A stretch of 64,000 nucleotides of DNA, taken from NCBI GenBank assembly GCA_036674765.1, contig JARVKI010000031.1, positions 248,001 to 312,000 of the forward strand, written 5' to 3'. The notes below the pieces were generated by a model that did no database searches, was not told the DNA's origin, and saw only the letters and a list, made by a program, of their open reading frames with translations. Positions 1 to 12,410 of the stretch are shown here, one piece after another. Source of the DNA: Seiridium cupressi (Eukaryota; Ascomycota; Sordariomycetes; Amphisphaeriales; Sporocadaceae). A program made the position numbers and the translations under genes. Each line of letters opens with the position of its first letter. Position 1 is the stretch's first letter.

Positions 1-1
1 C

Positions 2-508
2 GGCAACAGCATCGTGTCTTGCTCGGGTGACTTCAAAGTGAAGCTTTGGAACATTGACAGCGGCAAGCTTGTCCGCGAGTTTGAGGGGCACACCAAGGGA
101 CTTGCATGCAGCCAATTCTCTGACGACGGCCGGTTCATTGCATCTGCTGGTAGCGACAAGATGATTCGGATCTGGGACGCGAGAACTGGCGAGTGCATCC
201 GAGAGATTCAGGCACATGACAGCCTTGTTCGAAGTCTTCACATCGACAGTTTTAGTGGGCGCCTCATCAGTGGTAGTTACGACACTGACATCAAGGTTTT
301 CGATATGGCTACGGGCGACCAGTTGCTAGACTTCCCGCGATGGCACGCTAGCTGGGTGTTGAGCGCAAAGAGCGACTATAGACGCATCGTCAGCACGGGA
401 CAGGATCCCAAGATTCTCATCATGGATTTCGGCGCCAACGTTCAGGACATTGGACTTCTCGAGAGCACACCCACGGCGGATGTCGCTCGGGATGCTGGGT
501 TCATCTAG
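2..508 (+). CDS. WD40-repeat protein, probably F-box/WD40 SCF subunit (3' part only)
   Basis: The frame is open from the first bases of the window and ends at TAG 506-508, so this is the C-terminal part of a longer gene. It contains successive WD40 blades, seen as the motif pairs VKLWN, IRIWD and IKVFD, each preceded by a GH or H-D type turn (EGHTKG, QAHDSL). The last blade is divergent and ends with a short tail after ILIMDFG. WD40 propellers bind substrates or partners. This pattern, including the conserved FPRWHASWVLS stretch, resembles fungal F-box/WD40 substrate receptors of SCF ubiquitin ligases, but the F-box would lie outside the window, so that part is inference. The WD40 assignment is firm and the SCF role is moderate. 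Confidence 0.8.
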   Translation, partial: GNSIVSCSGDFKVKLWNIDSGKLVREFEGHTKGLACSQFSDDGRFIASAGSDKMIRIWDARTGECIREIQAHDSLVRSLHIDSFSGRLISGSYDTDIKVFDMATGDQLLDFPRWHASWVLSAKSDYRRIVSTGQDPKILIMDFGANVQDIGLLESTPTADVARDAGFI

Positions 509-2790
509 GAGAAGGGCCATCACCGCTTCATAATATCATAATCCAGTGGTCCTGGAGATCGCGCAGGAGGTCGAACCGGACGGTTATTGCCTCCGCCCTC
601 TGGCATGATACGGCTTTCTGGATTCATTCGAGCGATTCCCACATTTTATAGATCGCAGTCATTTTCTTTGGTTTTAGGGGTCCGGCATCGTTCAGCATAG
701 CATGGCCTGGCATATGGTTTACTTTGGATGTCTTCAGAAGATCGGATCAGTCCTGGGACAGGTGTCTCTTATCGGTATCATGACCGAATCTACGGCGCCC
801 GCATCGACCTTTGTTATATTACTTGGATTAGCCAAGTCAGTCTCATCTGCGACGGAGTTTTGCTTCTAATTTTACACTTCTCGGCATCGGTTAGCGATCT
901 TTGATTTCAGGAAAACGGATTTCCTAGTGGTTTATGCGATAGAATGCATGCATGTGGATGAATCTACATAAGCTAGATAGAGGAGAAATGCAATTTGCGT
1001 TGTCGGAGTACACGTTATTACCACATGAACATTGTCCATTTTGTGATTGCATTTCATGTTGAGATAAAAGCCCTGAACGGTATCCGATCGGCGTTGTTTC
1101 TCGAGTGATCACTGCTAGTTGTCGCTATGATTGTGACAACCATGATTATTTCTCAGCTGCGGATTTTGCAAAATCCCTGGTTGTGCTTCGATGCTGGTGC
1201 TTCCTGCACACTGAAAGACTACCGATTAGACCTTGCCGCCAACTGAAAACCAGGAGGCTGCTGGTGAAGTGTTTAAGCATCTTTCTTAGCGAATATCTAG
1301 TTGGAGTCTGATGGAAGTCCCTGGACCAGGCTTACCAACTCATTACCGTTCTATACTTTGGAATTGAGTTTGCGTACAGTACTTTGGGCATGCCCATCCT
1401 CTTTTTGGCCAAAAAGAGAGAGAAAACAAAAAAGGAAGACGAAAAAGAAATAAAAGGGAGACATAAAACAAATATTCTGATCAAAGACAGACTTGGTTTT
1501 ACCTAGCAAATCGTCATTTCCTAATCAAATTTGAGGCAGGGGCATAGCATACGTTTCAGCTCTGGAGAAAGCCTATTCGTCTGCCGTGGATGGCCGGTTA
1601 TTCTTGAGCTCTACTGCCAGGTATCTGCCAGCGTTATGAACTCAGGGTCGCTCGGCCTCACCACCACTTTGCTCTCCCCGTCCTCATGGATTGTAGTGGT
1701 GCGGTGTATATACCTGTCATATAGCTCGGCCAAGCCTGGCGCGGGTTCATGCCTCAATGTGAATTCCTGCCTGATATAGTCTGATGAGGATTGCGAATGC
1801 GGATTGCTTCTTTGCGTTGACGAACAATTGGGTTTGGTACTGGCTAAGACCTTGATGGAAGCGACATTCACTCAAAGATTGGAAGGCTTTGCGCCTCTCC
1901 TGGTATCCTGCAGATGAACCGCTTGTGCTGTCCCAGGGCCGCTGGTAGCATGGAAACTTGGTCCCTGTATTCTTGAGCGGTATGAAGAAAGTCCCCTGCT
2001 AAGCAGGCTAGGTGCCGTCAATCAACACCGATAATGTCCACCTGCCACGAGGAGGCGATGTGTGTTCTCTGTGTGTTGATATCGAGCTTATCTTGAAAGT
2101 GAGGTTGCGATCAGCGAGTCACACCATTCTCTTAGCTTCGAGGACCGTCTTGTTTCCAGGCGCTTCGGCTCTTCTCCTCAACTCGGACGAAACAGTAGGA
2201 ATGTCTCACCCACCTGAGCTGGAATTTGCTGATATGGACGCCCTGGAGTCACCTCAAATACTGGGATTAGTACGGCACTGCTTGACTCTGCTCGACGGGT
2301 TACTCCTTGTTCGTCATGGGGAACCTGTCCGCCCAAGCTACGCCCGGGCTGGTATGTAGTCCGTCGCAGTACCCGAGCCCCTCAGTGAAAACATGCCCCC
2401 TCCTTAAGAGAGCCGTGGAAAAAGTGTTTTGGTCTTCAGCGTACATCAGGGGCATACTGACCCGCTGACAACCAGGTGCACAGTAAGTTGCGTCTTCAAA
2501 CCGAAGAAGAAAGGGGAAGAACAAAATAGTCCCGAGTAGCTTGCCCCTATGATCATATCAGTGGCAGAAAATTGATCAGTCGGCGTCTTGATTTATCAGC
2601 TATGCCTTTTGTCGGTGGTGTGAGGGTGCGCTCATGAGCAATGGATGGTTTCTGGGAAGAAGCTATCGGACATCACACCCCTAGAGTCGCCCGTGTTGGG
2701 CGGTCATGGACACAAGCAGCCTTGAAAATGTTATTGAGTAGCTCCAGACACCTCCCTGGACATGCCACTCAACAAGTGATCCGCGGGGTG
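509..2790. other. Gene-poor interval downstream of the WD40 gene
   Basis: No convincing gene is visible. The first few hundred bases are the likely 3' UTR of the WD40 gene. Short open frames exist on both strands (for example minus 1611-1871, whose last 50 codons look protein-like) but have no conserved motif, no credible start and no splice partner that I could find. A purine-rich, A-rich stretch lies at about 1410-1470. Confidence 0.5.
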
Positions 2791-3237
2791 TTAAAATACA
2801 TTCGCCATCATGACAGCCACTGCGCGATTGACCTTGATGCGGAAGTTCTGACCCAGTGTCTTCCTATAGTCTTGCGATTTTTTCTGCCACAGGTCCCTTT
2901 CTTGAAACCTCATTGGCTCCCACGGTGGATCTAGATGTATCTGTATGTAACTAGATTGCAAGAGCTGTTTATAAAAGCTGAAATCCCAACCGAATTTGTA
3001 CCATGTCCAAACTGGGTGAGATTCTATCTCGTACTTGCCAATATCCCCACTTGATTTACTGTACACATTCAATCCTGATGAGCCAAATCTGGCTCGAAAC
3101 TTTGATTCCATCCAAGTATCAAGCTCGTAAAGTGACAGGGAAGACTAAAAAAGAGGCCCTAAATTAAAGACCAGCCACTCAGATTTACTCGGCACCGATA
3201 ATTCCTGGCCGTACAAATCGCTCAACTTAATACCCCT
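2791..3237 (-). pseudogene. Relic of the C-terminal end of an unidentified protein, interrupted by TAG
   Basis: On the minus strand the frame is open from 3237 down to TAA at 2791-2793 except for one in-frame TAG at 3145-3147. The translated text looks like real protein: it is rich in W, Y and F (WTWYKFGWDF, HLDPPWEPMRF, WLVFNLGPLF) and ends with basic and hydrophobic blocks (NFRIKVNRAVAVMMANVF). The sequence on both sides of the TAG keeps the same protein-like character in the same frame, which suggests a Gln-to-stop change. The alternative is that the AG of this TAG is a splice acceptor (it follows a T-run) for an exon starting at 3144. The sequence upstream is AT-rich and I cannot find earlier exons. 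I do not recognise the family. Confidence 0.35.
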
Positions 3238-4629
3238 TCAGCTTCCCATAAGGATGTATTACATCATTTCAAGCAGTGAATTTTATATTAAAATTAGGTA
3301 AAGCTATACAAAGAACTTCTCAGGACTGAAAAGTCTTAGCGAGGATAAGCATCTCATTCTTATTTTTAATTTTTATTTCTCCATCTTCTGTTTTCTATTT
3401 TCTTTAATGATAGAGCCAAGTTACAGACATCTGCTGCCAACGCAATTCTTATTAGCGAGGGTTAGAAACTTATTACCTACTACTATACAAAATAGGCAAG
3501 CTCGAACAATACATAAGGATAGCGCAGTGCGAGCTTCTCAGACCCATCGGCTTTAACTCCATGGTTGCGATGAAATCAGATCGTACATGGTCCAAATTGC
3601 AGTGGCAATACTAACAAGCCCTACATAATGATAGCATAGGAAGGCAGGATGGCATAAATTACCATGCCTAAGTTTCAAAAAGAAAACTTGGGCTCAGCAG
3701 TCAACTATGGCTTTGTCTACACATACTTCTCTCTCATGAAAAGATGGCGACATAGTAAATCCAGACACGATTGTTCAGCAATTTAGCTGGATTTCTCTCG
3801 GAAAACGATGACACATTGTCTACCTGCTGACGGCGCGTCTTTAAGTATGAGTAATCTGCAAGGACTCACTCAGCCTCGCCCAAGATGCACGACAATGCAG
3901 GGCATGCTCTCCAATTCTTATTGGTTGCTACAACGCATGAATGGTGTGACCTCAGCCGCCATGGAAGGAACTGTCGTGCAACAACGTACCCTCTGCACAT
4001 ATTTATCATGCAACGTCTGATCTGACAATCTCCGAATCCATGCAAGTCTACACGCGCTTGTAAGACCTGTTTAAAAATGTGTTTCTTTAAGACTTTCATT
4101 GAACATACATTTCAACCAATCGTACAATGCAACGTACTTCACAACCTTTAAACCCCATACAAACACAATACCGCCCGCTCGTTGAATAACGCCTCCAAAA
4201 CCCGCGTATAAAGTAAAATAGTCCATAAACAATGAAACATGGTATCATAGTCTTGTGTCAAAGAACCGTGGTCCTGTAAATGCCGCTCAGGGGTATTGAT
4301 GCCCACCAGCTGCCCGTGTGCCAGACGCCGAAGAAATGAAGTTCTCGCAAAAGCACGCCGCTGTATGCTGGCGTTTCTCTAGGTCGATATGGTGATATAG
4401 ATCCAATCTCATACCACAAAGCGCGCGCCGTGCTTTCTATAACAAAAGTGCTAGATTTTGTGCCAGCTAGCAATAAACAAGGTGCCCAGTGGGACTTTCG
4501 ACGTTCTACGTTCCAGCTCATCCCGTACGTGTCTTCATGGTAAATCTGTAGAGCACGGGTGATGCCCGGGGCCGTGTATGCAGCACAAGACTCCCAAGAG
4601 ATCTATTTCCATTGGAATACGCCACGAGC
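3238..4629. other. AT-rich gene-poor interval
   Basis: Nothing convincing is seen. The part at about 3240-3560 is visibly AT-rich, in line with the decay seen in the relic next to it. The end nearest 4630 should hold the 3' UTR of the AT-hook gene on the minus strand. Confidence 0.5.
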
Positions 4630-5766
4630 CTAGCCTCGATTCGCCACAGGTGGTGTTGGTGGTGTCGATCTCGAGATAGGATCAAAGCCGGTTCTTGTTC
4701 TGTCTCTATCTGGGAAGATAGGATCGACCGCCCGTGGGCGTTCCGGTCTGTATTGCTCCGGTGGAAGCCGCGGTCCTGGTTGTATTGGTGGCAGTGTGTT
4801 AGACTGTGGCTGAGATTGTGCTGGCGAGGGTGAATGATGTTTCGGTGGCGGATGGAAGGAGGAAGACCTTAGATCTTTCGGCTGACCTGTGCCTTGATCT
4901 CGCGGTGACTGTGCGAGGCCTGGTTGCTCGGTAGGCTCCGTGCCGCCACGAGAAGGATCAGTGAGTGAAGCAGGAGACGCAAGAGGGTAGTATCCAACGG
5001 TCGGTGAGTTCTCGTTGCCGCTCAACTTGCTTCGCTTTACAGTCTTGATTTCTGGTGTATTCCCGGCGACTTCGTAGCCAGGGGACGAGACATACTCGCG
5101 CTGCGGTGCCATGCTTATCGGAGCCAATGGTGCTGGTGCTGGCGCTGGCGCGGGTGTTATCGGGGCATATTCCATGGTCCTGAATGAATTCGCACGGGCT
5201 TGTGCTTCCTTGTCGGCTTTAGATGGGCGTCCTCGCTTCTTTCCCGTCCCGGTTCCCGTGCTCGGCACACTAGAACTACTGTTTATCGAGGGCGCAGGTG
5301 CGTAGCCATTCGAACTAGGCCGTGGCTGAATGTTGCGCGGTGGATGGACAGACTCGATCGGCGCCATGGTAGCCTGTCTTTTTAATGGTTGGTCGCTTGT
5401 TTCTAAAGATTTGCGTTTCAAGCTGTAGAAGTTCGGCGGTTGAGGCTGGTGAACAGCCAATACTCTCTCGGCTGCGACCATGCATTGTTGCATGGTACGT
5501 CCTGCTGGTGTCAGACTGACTTGATATGTTGCAAATCCGGCGCAAAACGTCGACTACATACCAATGGGAAGCTGCATATTCATCCAGTTTTGCTCGATAT
5601 TATGTGCTTTGATGAACTCGGCCACTAGTGACACATCCACAGAGCTCGCCTTGATCATCTCGCCGAGCAGGAAGCGCTACAGTCCGGGGGTTGTAAATAT
5701 CATGGCAAATTCAAGGCTTTGCGAGTCCTCACTTACAAGCTCGGGATCTTGCCATGTCGTCTCCAT
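4630..5766 (-). CDS. AT-hook DNA-binding protein, function unknown
   Basis: Three exons are proposed: 5766-5737, 5676-5562 and 5501-4630. The introns start GTAAGT and GTATGT and end TAG and CAG, and the phases agree, giving 338 residues. The N-terminal part (residues 11-52, RFLLGEMIKASS through NMQLPI) looks helical and folded. The rest is low complexity, rich in P, S and A. An AT-hook core RGRP sits at about residues 138-141 in the block KKRGRPSKADKE. AT-hooks bind the minor groove of AT-rich DNA, so a nuclear chromatin or transcription role is likely but not specified. An Ala-Pro repeat follows at about 165-172. The start at 5766 was chosen because the open frame upstream lacks the protein-like character of the first exon. 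Confidence 0.75.
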
Positions 5767-8700
5767 GGCGAGGGGCGCTGCCAGGGACAGCCAAAGCCGA
5801 GGGGTGGAAAGGACAGGGGAAATGCCACCAACACCGCGACCAAGGCATTTGGAGTGAGAACACAAAGAAAACGGAATTTGCAACTTGTCACGGTAGAGTA
5901 ACGGCAGAATTAGGTTCGCCCGACAGAAGTTGGAATCGATGAGGGCGGCCTCATGCAAAGCGCCAGGCCACTCAGAGGCGGCTGTGATACAACAGGCAGG
6001 GGAGCGCAATGCGGGCTAGGCAGTTGAAGGACGTGTGTCATAGGACCAGGTTGAGGTGAATAATGCAGGTGAGGGAGGGAACGGCGGATTGTCGCGGGAG
6101 GGACATGGAAGACGCGCGCGAAAGCGTACGACAAGCGCGCGTCTTTACCGGCGTGCCCAGGTAAGGTGTCAAACGAGTGTGTATCTCTGTCTCGGAGGGG
6201 TCGAGTAGTACAGGAACGAAGACAGAACCTTGGTGATGCTGGACCGTCGCGACGGCGCGCTGCTTGTAGTCCACGGACCAGGGAGGGTTGCCTCTGCAAG
6301 GGTAGCGCGCGGAAGCTTGGGAGCTTTGGAGCCTTTGTGCTGTCTCCGTGCTGTCTGCCAGGGCGGGAGAGACCCCTGGATGGGGGTGGTTAATTGTTAA
6401 GCCAACTCTAATGTCAAGTCTCGGATAGCCGACGCTCGAGGCCTGGACAGTCTCGCCGAAAGACTCTCGAGTGTCTGTGCAGACCTGGATGCCGTGGCAG
6501 GTAGCCTCCAAGCTTCTGCTGTACCCTTGGCAGCCAACTGCAAACCCGTCAAGTTCGTGACCTCGCCCTATATCTCCCGCGACGCAAGGTGTCGTCTTGA
6601 GAAGCTCGCAGCTTGGAAGGGAGCCCAATCTCGTTGTACCCGGCCGTCCCTGATTTGGGCGCAGCTAGATTAGAGCAAAGGCTGATTGCTGTTTGAGCTG
6701 TCTTAGCTCGTGTTTGGCTGCAAGCAAATAAAACAGAAATCCCGTTTGGGAATTGTGCAGCAGAATCAAGGCGTAGGACCATGCAGTCCCGCTGCTAATG
6801 GCCGGGTAGGTCAGATGCCAACCCGGCGATAGACACAAGCAGTCGGCGAAGTGTCCCAATTCTCCAAAAGCAGATGAGATCCTATTCCCGCCACAGCCTC
6901 CGGCCACCACCTCGGATCGTATGAACTGGTACGAGAACGGTGATTGGGTCAGCAGCAAGGAGCGGAGTGTGTCGAGCTGGTGCACCGCTTGGGCCGTGTC
7001 TTGTCGTCTCACCAGTATGAATTGTGACGTGGAGTGGTTATTGGGACACTCGACGAGACTTTGGTGTTGGATCGGATGTACCTAACATGTTGCACCTGCT
7101 GCCAATGCACGCCGGAGGGAGCTATGCAAGCTTGCTGCAGCCATCAGCAGTCCGGCTTGGGCGCTGACTGGGCTGGTGGCATGCAGCTTCTACTCTCCTG
7201 CAGATGCACGATTCATCTGAGTCGTCAATTTCGTCCTCAACGAGCCAATACGGCTGACCACTGGTACAAATTGAGTTGGTCGCCTGACGTGGATGACGAT
7301 GAGAAATCTTGCTTTTCTGAGAACAGACCAAACCATAACACAGTGGTGTCGGTCGATAATGATGCGCCCATCCCCCCATTCACTTGTTGCCCTCGAGTGC
7401 AATGAGACAGCTGAGGTGGTGGAGGCATTGGGGTCCCGCTGGAGATCTCCGCCGCCCTCTTTGCTCCCACCCCGCTCCCCATGGCTCTCCTTCAACAGAC
7501 GGTGAGAGAATGCGAGAAGTGCATTGCGAAGATTCGATTCCTCATTTTCGCTGCTGTGTTGCTTGGAACGGCTGTCGTTCGCAGAGTCCCCAGTCTGGCG
7601 CCCTCATTGGCTGCATGTCGCTGCTTCGCTGGCCTTGCAGCTCTGGGAATCTCCCCAGGCTCAGTAGTGGCATGCTCCGGGGCCGGTTGACTGGCTGAGG
7701 GGCGCTGAGGGTTCGCCAATCACACTGCTGAAGTCCTTCGCGCTCCTCTCACACGCCGTCAGTAAGCACGGATCAGGTGTTCGTCACACCTCTGGTGAGG
7801 GCTCGAGCCGCAAGCCTACATACGTCGATCAGCCGAGCAGAGTATACACGAGTATATCTCTGCATCTCGAGTATAGCGTTGTGGGACAAGCAGAGACCGA
7901 GTCGAAGAATAAGAGTTCGAGACAAGCATTGCAGCCTCCCGACGACAAAAGCCTAATGTGCTCCGAGGCGAACTCTTATATGGGCCACAGTCCATACCGC
8001 CTTTTTGCTACTCAGCAACTGCCCGACTCTGTTCCATGCACAATGTGCTGGCATGAGCTGGCAGCTTCTCACAGGGCCCACTCGTACGTGCAACTTGCCA
8101 TCACCAATTTGTAGATGCCTCCGAGACCAACATCGAATAGCTCGATGATCCGGAGTAGGCGATACTAGATCTGCAAGATGTGTTGGCACTGCCTAGTATA
8201 GTCCAACTCTCGATCACCTCGCATGTCGGAGAATCCAACACCCACCGGTATACAAAGTCCCGACACTCTGGACAGGTCAATTAAGTCTACAAGAAGATGG
8301 TGCAAATAGATTCATTCTCCCACATTGAAATGCCTAAACCACCCCTGGGCATGTCACGATAAGCCCATTTGGCAATTGAGAGGTATGCCAAAAGCTATTT
8401 TCGTCCGTCTGGCGCATTCGCATCACCAAAGTGTGCATCCATTGGACACCACCTCCTCGACGGCCACCCTTGAATGATTTGATGAGAATCGTATTCCAAA
8501 AACTCCATGGTCTACATATTCTCTACTGCCAAACATTGATCAAAGGTAAGTTCACTCCGACTCACCTGTGGTTCATTGTTTCCAATACTGTTCCTCACTC
8601 GAGATAACCCAAATCTATAAATCTATAAGCTAGCTTTCGAAAAAGAACAATTATGTTGGATTGGGCCCTGCGAGATTGCCAGTTGAACAAGCTTGCTGCC

Positions 8701-9776
8701 TTCAAAGCAATCCGTTCATGAGAGTAGTCCGGACACGTCGACTTAGGTGACTCGACTGCCACGAAGCTCCCAACAAGCCACGGTGCATGCAAAGCGTCTG
8801 TTAATGGCGGGCTTCCTTCGTTCGCATGTGGCCTCCATCAGGTTGTTGGTAAGGCTAGGTAGTAGAGCTTGATAAAGTTGTAGCGACCTTGCCACAAGCG
8901 ATAGAGTCAATTCGCTTCGGCACAATTCTCCTTGTCCAGACGAGTTGATGGCATTGATGAGCACTAGAAGAACTGGTTATCCGCGCCTGGAAATTGCCAT
9001 TATCATCGCGATACTCCAAGGGAGACATGCTCAGGCGCCGTACTGCTGCTTGCGCGGGACCTTTTACGATTGAACCTTAAGAGGCGAATTGGGAGCGCGC
9101 CATTGGATGGGCTGGGCGGAAAAGGTGGGGTCTGGATCGGCATTCTCCCCAGCATTCCCCCGACTGTGAATCCCATCAGTAGCGATTTCTTGTGCTAACC
9201 CATCATCGTGCAACCAGTCCATTCGTGGGCCATATTTTTGTCCAGAACAGTGTGCGTCTGGACCCTCCTTCAAACAATGCGCAAATACCGAAGCCTCTGA
9301 GATCTTTCGATTCCATCTTTCACAATTGACGTGACGTGGTGCTGCCATGCCAAAGAGAGCACGCGGCAGAAGATAGTAGTTCTGGGTCCTGGCCACATTC
9401 TCCGTCGCGCCCTCCCTCAACTTCTCCCATCCCCTTCCACCAACCTGCCAGGACGAAGAGCCACAGAATGAGAAACAGCTGCCTCTGCAGGACTTGACGA
9501 AGTTGCTCTTTGGAAGAAAAAGACAGGCGGACACGGCTTGGAGAACTGCCCTTGGCCGGCAGGCGTATTTAGGAGTGCTTCTGACGCAAGGGCGCTATTC
9601 GATCTGGATTAATTTTGACAACGGCCCGCGCAAAACCAGCAGCAGTCGCGCATTACCTTTCTTTCCACCGGCGATTGACTTGGCCAGCTCACCGACAGCC
9701 CCCTCTCCCAACCCATCTCTTCGAAACGACAAGCCAACCAATCCCGCCTACAAAAGTTGGCTAACTACATATCAAG
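5767..9776. other. 4 kb interval between the AT-hook gene and set2
   Basis: This is the divergent promoter space for the AT-hook gene (leftward) and set2 (rightward). Several long open frames occur in its GC-rich left half (minus 6038-6628, minus 5910-6299, plus 7384-7698), but they overlap each other on both strands, have atypical composition and show no motif. The last 300 bases before 9777 are the likely set2 5' UTR, with pyrimidine-rich segments. No RNA gene was recognised. Confidence 0.5.
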
Positions 9777-12410
9777 ATGGAGGACCAAGAACGGGTTCAA
9801 GATGCCTTGCAGGTCTTGACCGCCGAGCCCACCGCATCCGCGCCTGCGTCAAATGAGAGCGATATCAAGAAAGAGGATGACAGCCCAGCCGGTTCAAGTG
9901 GTTCAAGGTCCCGGTCCCTCAGCTTGTCGCCAGACCAGAAGCCGCGCAGTGACAGCGCATCAACCCCGGACGTCAACGGGAACCAGCAACACAAGCTGTC
10001 TCGGAAAGCTTCGCAAAAGATGGTGCCTCGGCCATCCGCCCTCTTCGGTGACAGCCCTGATGTAACAGATGAAGCTTGTGGCCACTTTCAACTGATACCC
10101 GATTGTCTCTATGGATCCAAGTCGCTTGGTGCTTCGGAGCATGATACTCTGGACTGCGACTGTGCCGAAGAGTGGCGTGATGGGGCCAACCATGCTTGTG
10201 GTGAAGAGTCGGACTGTATCAACCGTGTCACGAAAATGGAATGTGTTGACCAAGAATGCAACTGTGGAGATGGCTGCCAGAACCAGCGCTTCCAGCAGAA
10301 GAGATATGCCGACGTGTCGGTCATCAAGACAGAGAAAAAGGGCTTCGGGTTGCGTGCAAACAGAGATTTACAGGCCAACGACTTCATCTTCGAGTACATT
10401 GGCGAGGTCATAAACGAACCGACATTCAGACGGCGAATGATCCAGTACGACCAGGAAGGCATCAAACATTTCTATTTCATGTCACTGACCAAGCATGAGT
10501 TCGTCGATGCAACTAAGAAGGGCAATCTTGGTCGCTTCTGCAATCATTCCTGCAACCCGAACTGCTACGTGGACAAGTGGGTTGTTGGTAGTAAGCTGCG
10601 CATGGGCATTTTCACCAGCCGCAAGGTACAGGCTGGCGAGGAGCTTGTCTTCAACTACAACGTAGATCGGTACGGTGCTGATCCCCAACCTTGCTACTGT
10701 GGGGAAGCCAATTGTATTGGCTTCATCGGTGGAAAGACGCAGACAGAGCGCGCCACGAAGCTGTCGGATGCGACAATCGAAGCTTTAGGAATTGATGATG
10801 CCGACAGTTGGGACACGGCGGTCGCCGTGGTGAAGAAGCCCCGCAAGAAGCGCGTTGAAGAGGACGATGAGGATTACGTTAACAGCGTACAGGCCCGTGG
10901 CCTCGACGAGAAGGGCGTCCAGAAGGTCATGGCCTCGCTCATGCAGTGCAAAGAGAAATGGATTGCCGTCAAGCTCTTGGAACGCATCCAACGCTGCGAC
11001 GAGCGTCTTCTTCCTTACGTGGTGCGAATGCACGGATACGAGATTCTCAAGACGACGCTAAACTCTTTCAAAGAGGACCACAACGTTGCCCTCCAGATTC
11101 TTGACGTCCTGGACAGATTCCCTCGCTTGACCCGAAACAAGATATCTGATTCTAAAATCGAGACCGTCATCCAGTCGCTGGCTCATTCAGAGCACGAAGA
11201 CATTGCGACAGAATCCAAGCGATTGCTGGAAGTTTGGAGCAAATTGGAGGTCGGCTACCGTATCCCCCGGAAGGCCCGTAATGCGCAAGTGGCGGCGGCC
11301 CCCACCAACTCCTTTGAAGAGCGCCGCGGCCTCCGTCCAGAGGAACCTCAGAACAAAGCTGCTCCTATTGCGCTACCAGACAACGTCCCCCGAGGTCCAC
11401 GCAGCAGCGTGCCACAGCGGAATCTCAATCTAGTCCATCAACAGCGACATCGGCGGCCTCCGGATGCAAGTTCACTCCCTGCCGGTTGGTTTATAGCACA
11501 CGACAACAATGGCAAGTACTACTTCTACACTAAAGGTGGTACGGTACAATGGCATAAGCCTACCGCGCCGGCTCCAGAGACCCTCCAGCTTGCTCCTTCC
11601 AAAGCGCTCCAGGAACAAAAGACGTTGCAGGATATCATTGATTCTGTATCCAAGACCAAATCTGCGACACAAACTCCGCAGCAAATCAGCACTCCAGTGC
11701 AGGAACCCAAGAAGGAGAAATGGCGGTCATACCCGATCGAGAAGCAGAAGAAGATTTACGAGAACACGCTGTTTCCCCATGTCAAATACGTGATGGATAA
11801 ATTTCGACATAAGCTGCCAAAGGACGACCTCAAAAAGTTCGCCAGGGAAATCAGCAAGAAACTAGTGTCATCCGATTACAAGAACAACCGTGTTGATAAC
11901 CCAACCTCGATATCCAAAAAGCAGGAGCAGAAAGTGAAGAAATACGTCAGGGAGTTCTTTGACAAGGCTGTCATGAAATACAGTGCGCTTGAGACGAAGA
12001 AGAAGGCCGAGAGAATCCAGAACGGCGACGGCAGTCTCTCTAGTACGCCGACAACTGCTACCAAGCTGGAGGATGAAACCAAAGTTGAGGATGATATTAT
12101 CATGTCTGATGATGAAGGCATCGACTCAACACCATCTGATCACAAACGAAAGCGAGAGGACGACCTTGATATGACACCATCCGAACCTTCCCCCAAACGT
12201 GTCAAGGATGAGGAAAACGCGCCTACCCCGCCGCCTCCTCCTCCGCCTCCTCCAGGTGGCGACACCCCTCGCGATACATTCGTGGACGCTGATACCGATG
12301 CATTACGTCGACAAGAAGCCGAACTTGAACGCGAAAACGAGCTTAACAGGCTGGAATTCGAGAGAGAGCAGCTCAGTAATCAGCAGCAACCCACGGTTAT
12401 GAGTCATTAG
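9777..12410 (+). CDS. set2: Histone H3 lysine-36 methyltransferase Set2
   Basis: A single exon of 877 residues. It carries the full Set2 order: Cys-rich AWS (about 124-175, [17 protein letters not shown]), SET (about 180-297, with [18 protein letters not shown] and the ELVFNYN end), post-SET Cys cluster (CYCGEANC, about 305-315), a helical mid-region, a WW domain (about 565-598, [18 protein letters not shown] ... WHKP) and a C-terminal SRI domain (about 646-738). In the family, the SRI domain binds the phosphorylated CTD of RNA polymerase II, so the enzyme methylates H3K36 during elongation. A run of nine prolines near residue 818 and a charged tail follow. The NHSCNPN substrate and cofactor loop is intact, so the enzyme should be active. 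The ATG at 9777 is the first in the frame. Confidence 0.97.
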   Translation: MEDQERVQDALQVLTAEPTASAPASNESDIKKEDDSPAGSSGSRSRSLSLSPDQKPRSDSASTPDVNGNQQHKLSRKASQKMVPRPSALFGDSPDVTDEACGHFQLIPDCLYGSKSLGASEHDTLDCDCAEEWRDGANHACGEESDCINRVTKMECVDQECNCGDGCQNQRFQQKRYADVSVIKTEKKGFGLRANRDLQANDFIFEYIGEVINEPTFRRRMIQYDQEGIKHFYFMSLTKHEFVDATKKGNLGRFCNHSCNPNCYVDKWVVGSKLRMGIFTSRKVQAGEELVFNYNVDRYGADPQPCYCGEANCIGFIGGKTQTERATKLSDATIEALGIDDADSWDTAVAVVKKPRKKRVEEDDEDYVNSVQARGLDEKGVQKVMASLMQCKEKWIAVKLLERIQRCDERLLPYVVRMHGYEILKTTLNSFKEDHNVALQILDVLDRFPRLTRNKISDSKIETVIQSLAHSEHEDIATESKRLLEVWSKLEVGYRIPRKARNAQVAAAPTNSFEERRGLRPEEPQNKAAPIALPDNVPRGPRSSVPQRNLNLVHQQRHRRPPDASSLPAGWFIAHDNNGKYYFYTKGGTVQWHKPTAPAPETLQLAPSKALQEQKTLQDIIDSVSKTKSATQTPQQISTPVQEPKKEKWRSYPIEKQKKIYENTLFPHVKYVMDKFRHKLPKDDLKKFAREISKKLVSSDYKNNRVDNPTSISKKQEQKVKKYVREFFDKAVMKYSALETKKKAERIQNGDGSLSSTPTTATKLEDETKVEDDIIMSDDEGIDSTPSDHKRKREDDLDMTPSEPSPKRVKDEENAPTPPPPPPPPPGGDTPRDTFVDADTDALRRQEAELERENELNRLEFEREQLSNQQQPTVMSH

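Noticed and set aside
1611..1871. 86-codon minus-strand frame in the first gene-poor interval
   Set aside because: The C-terminal half looks protein-like, but there is no start, intron border or motif to support a gene. Left as a note only.
6038..6628. 196-codon minus-strand open frame upstream of the AT-hook gene
   Set aside because: Overlaps other long frames on both strands in GC-rich DNA, has no motif, and its composition does not look like a folded or known disordered protein. Chance is more likely.
9064..9534. 156-codon minus-strand frame just upstream of set2
   Set aside because: Lies in the set2 promoter, lacks motif and splice partners, and its Cys/Trp-rich text is irregular.
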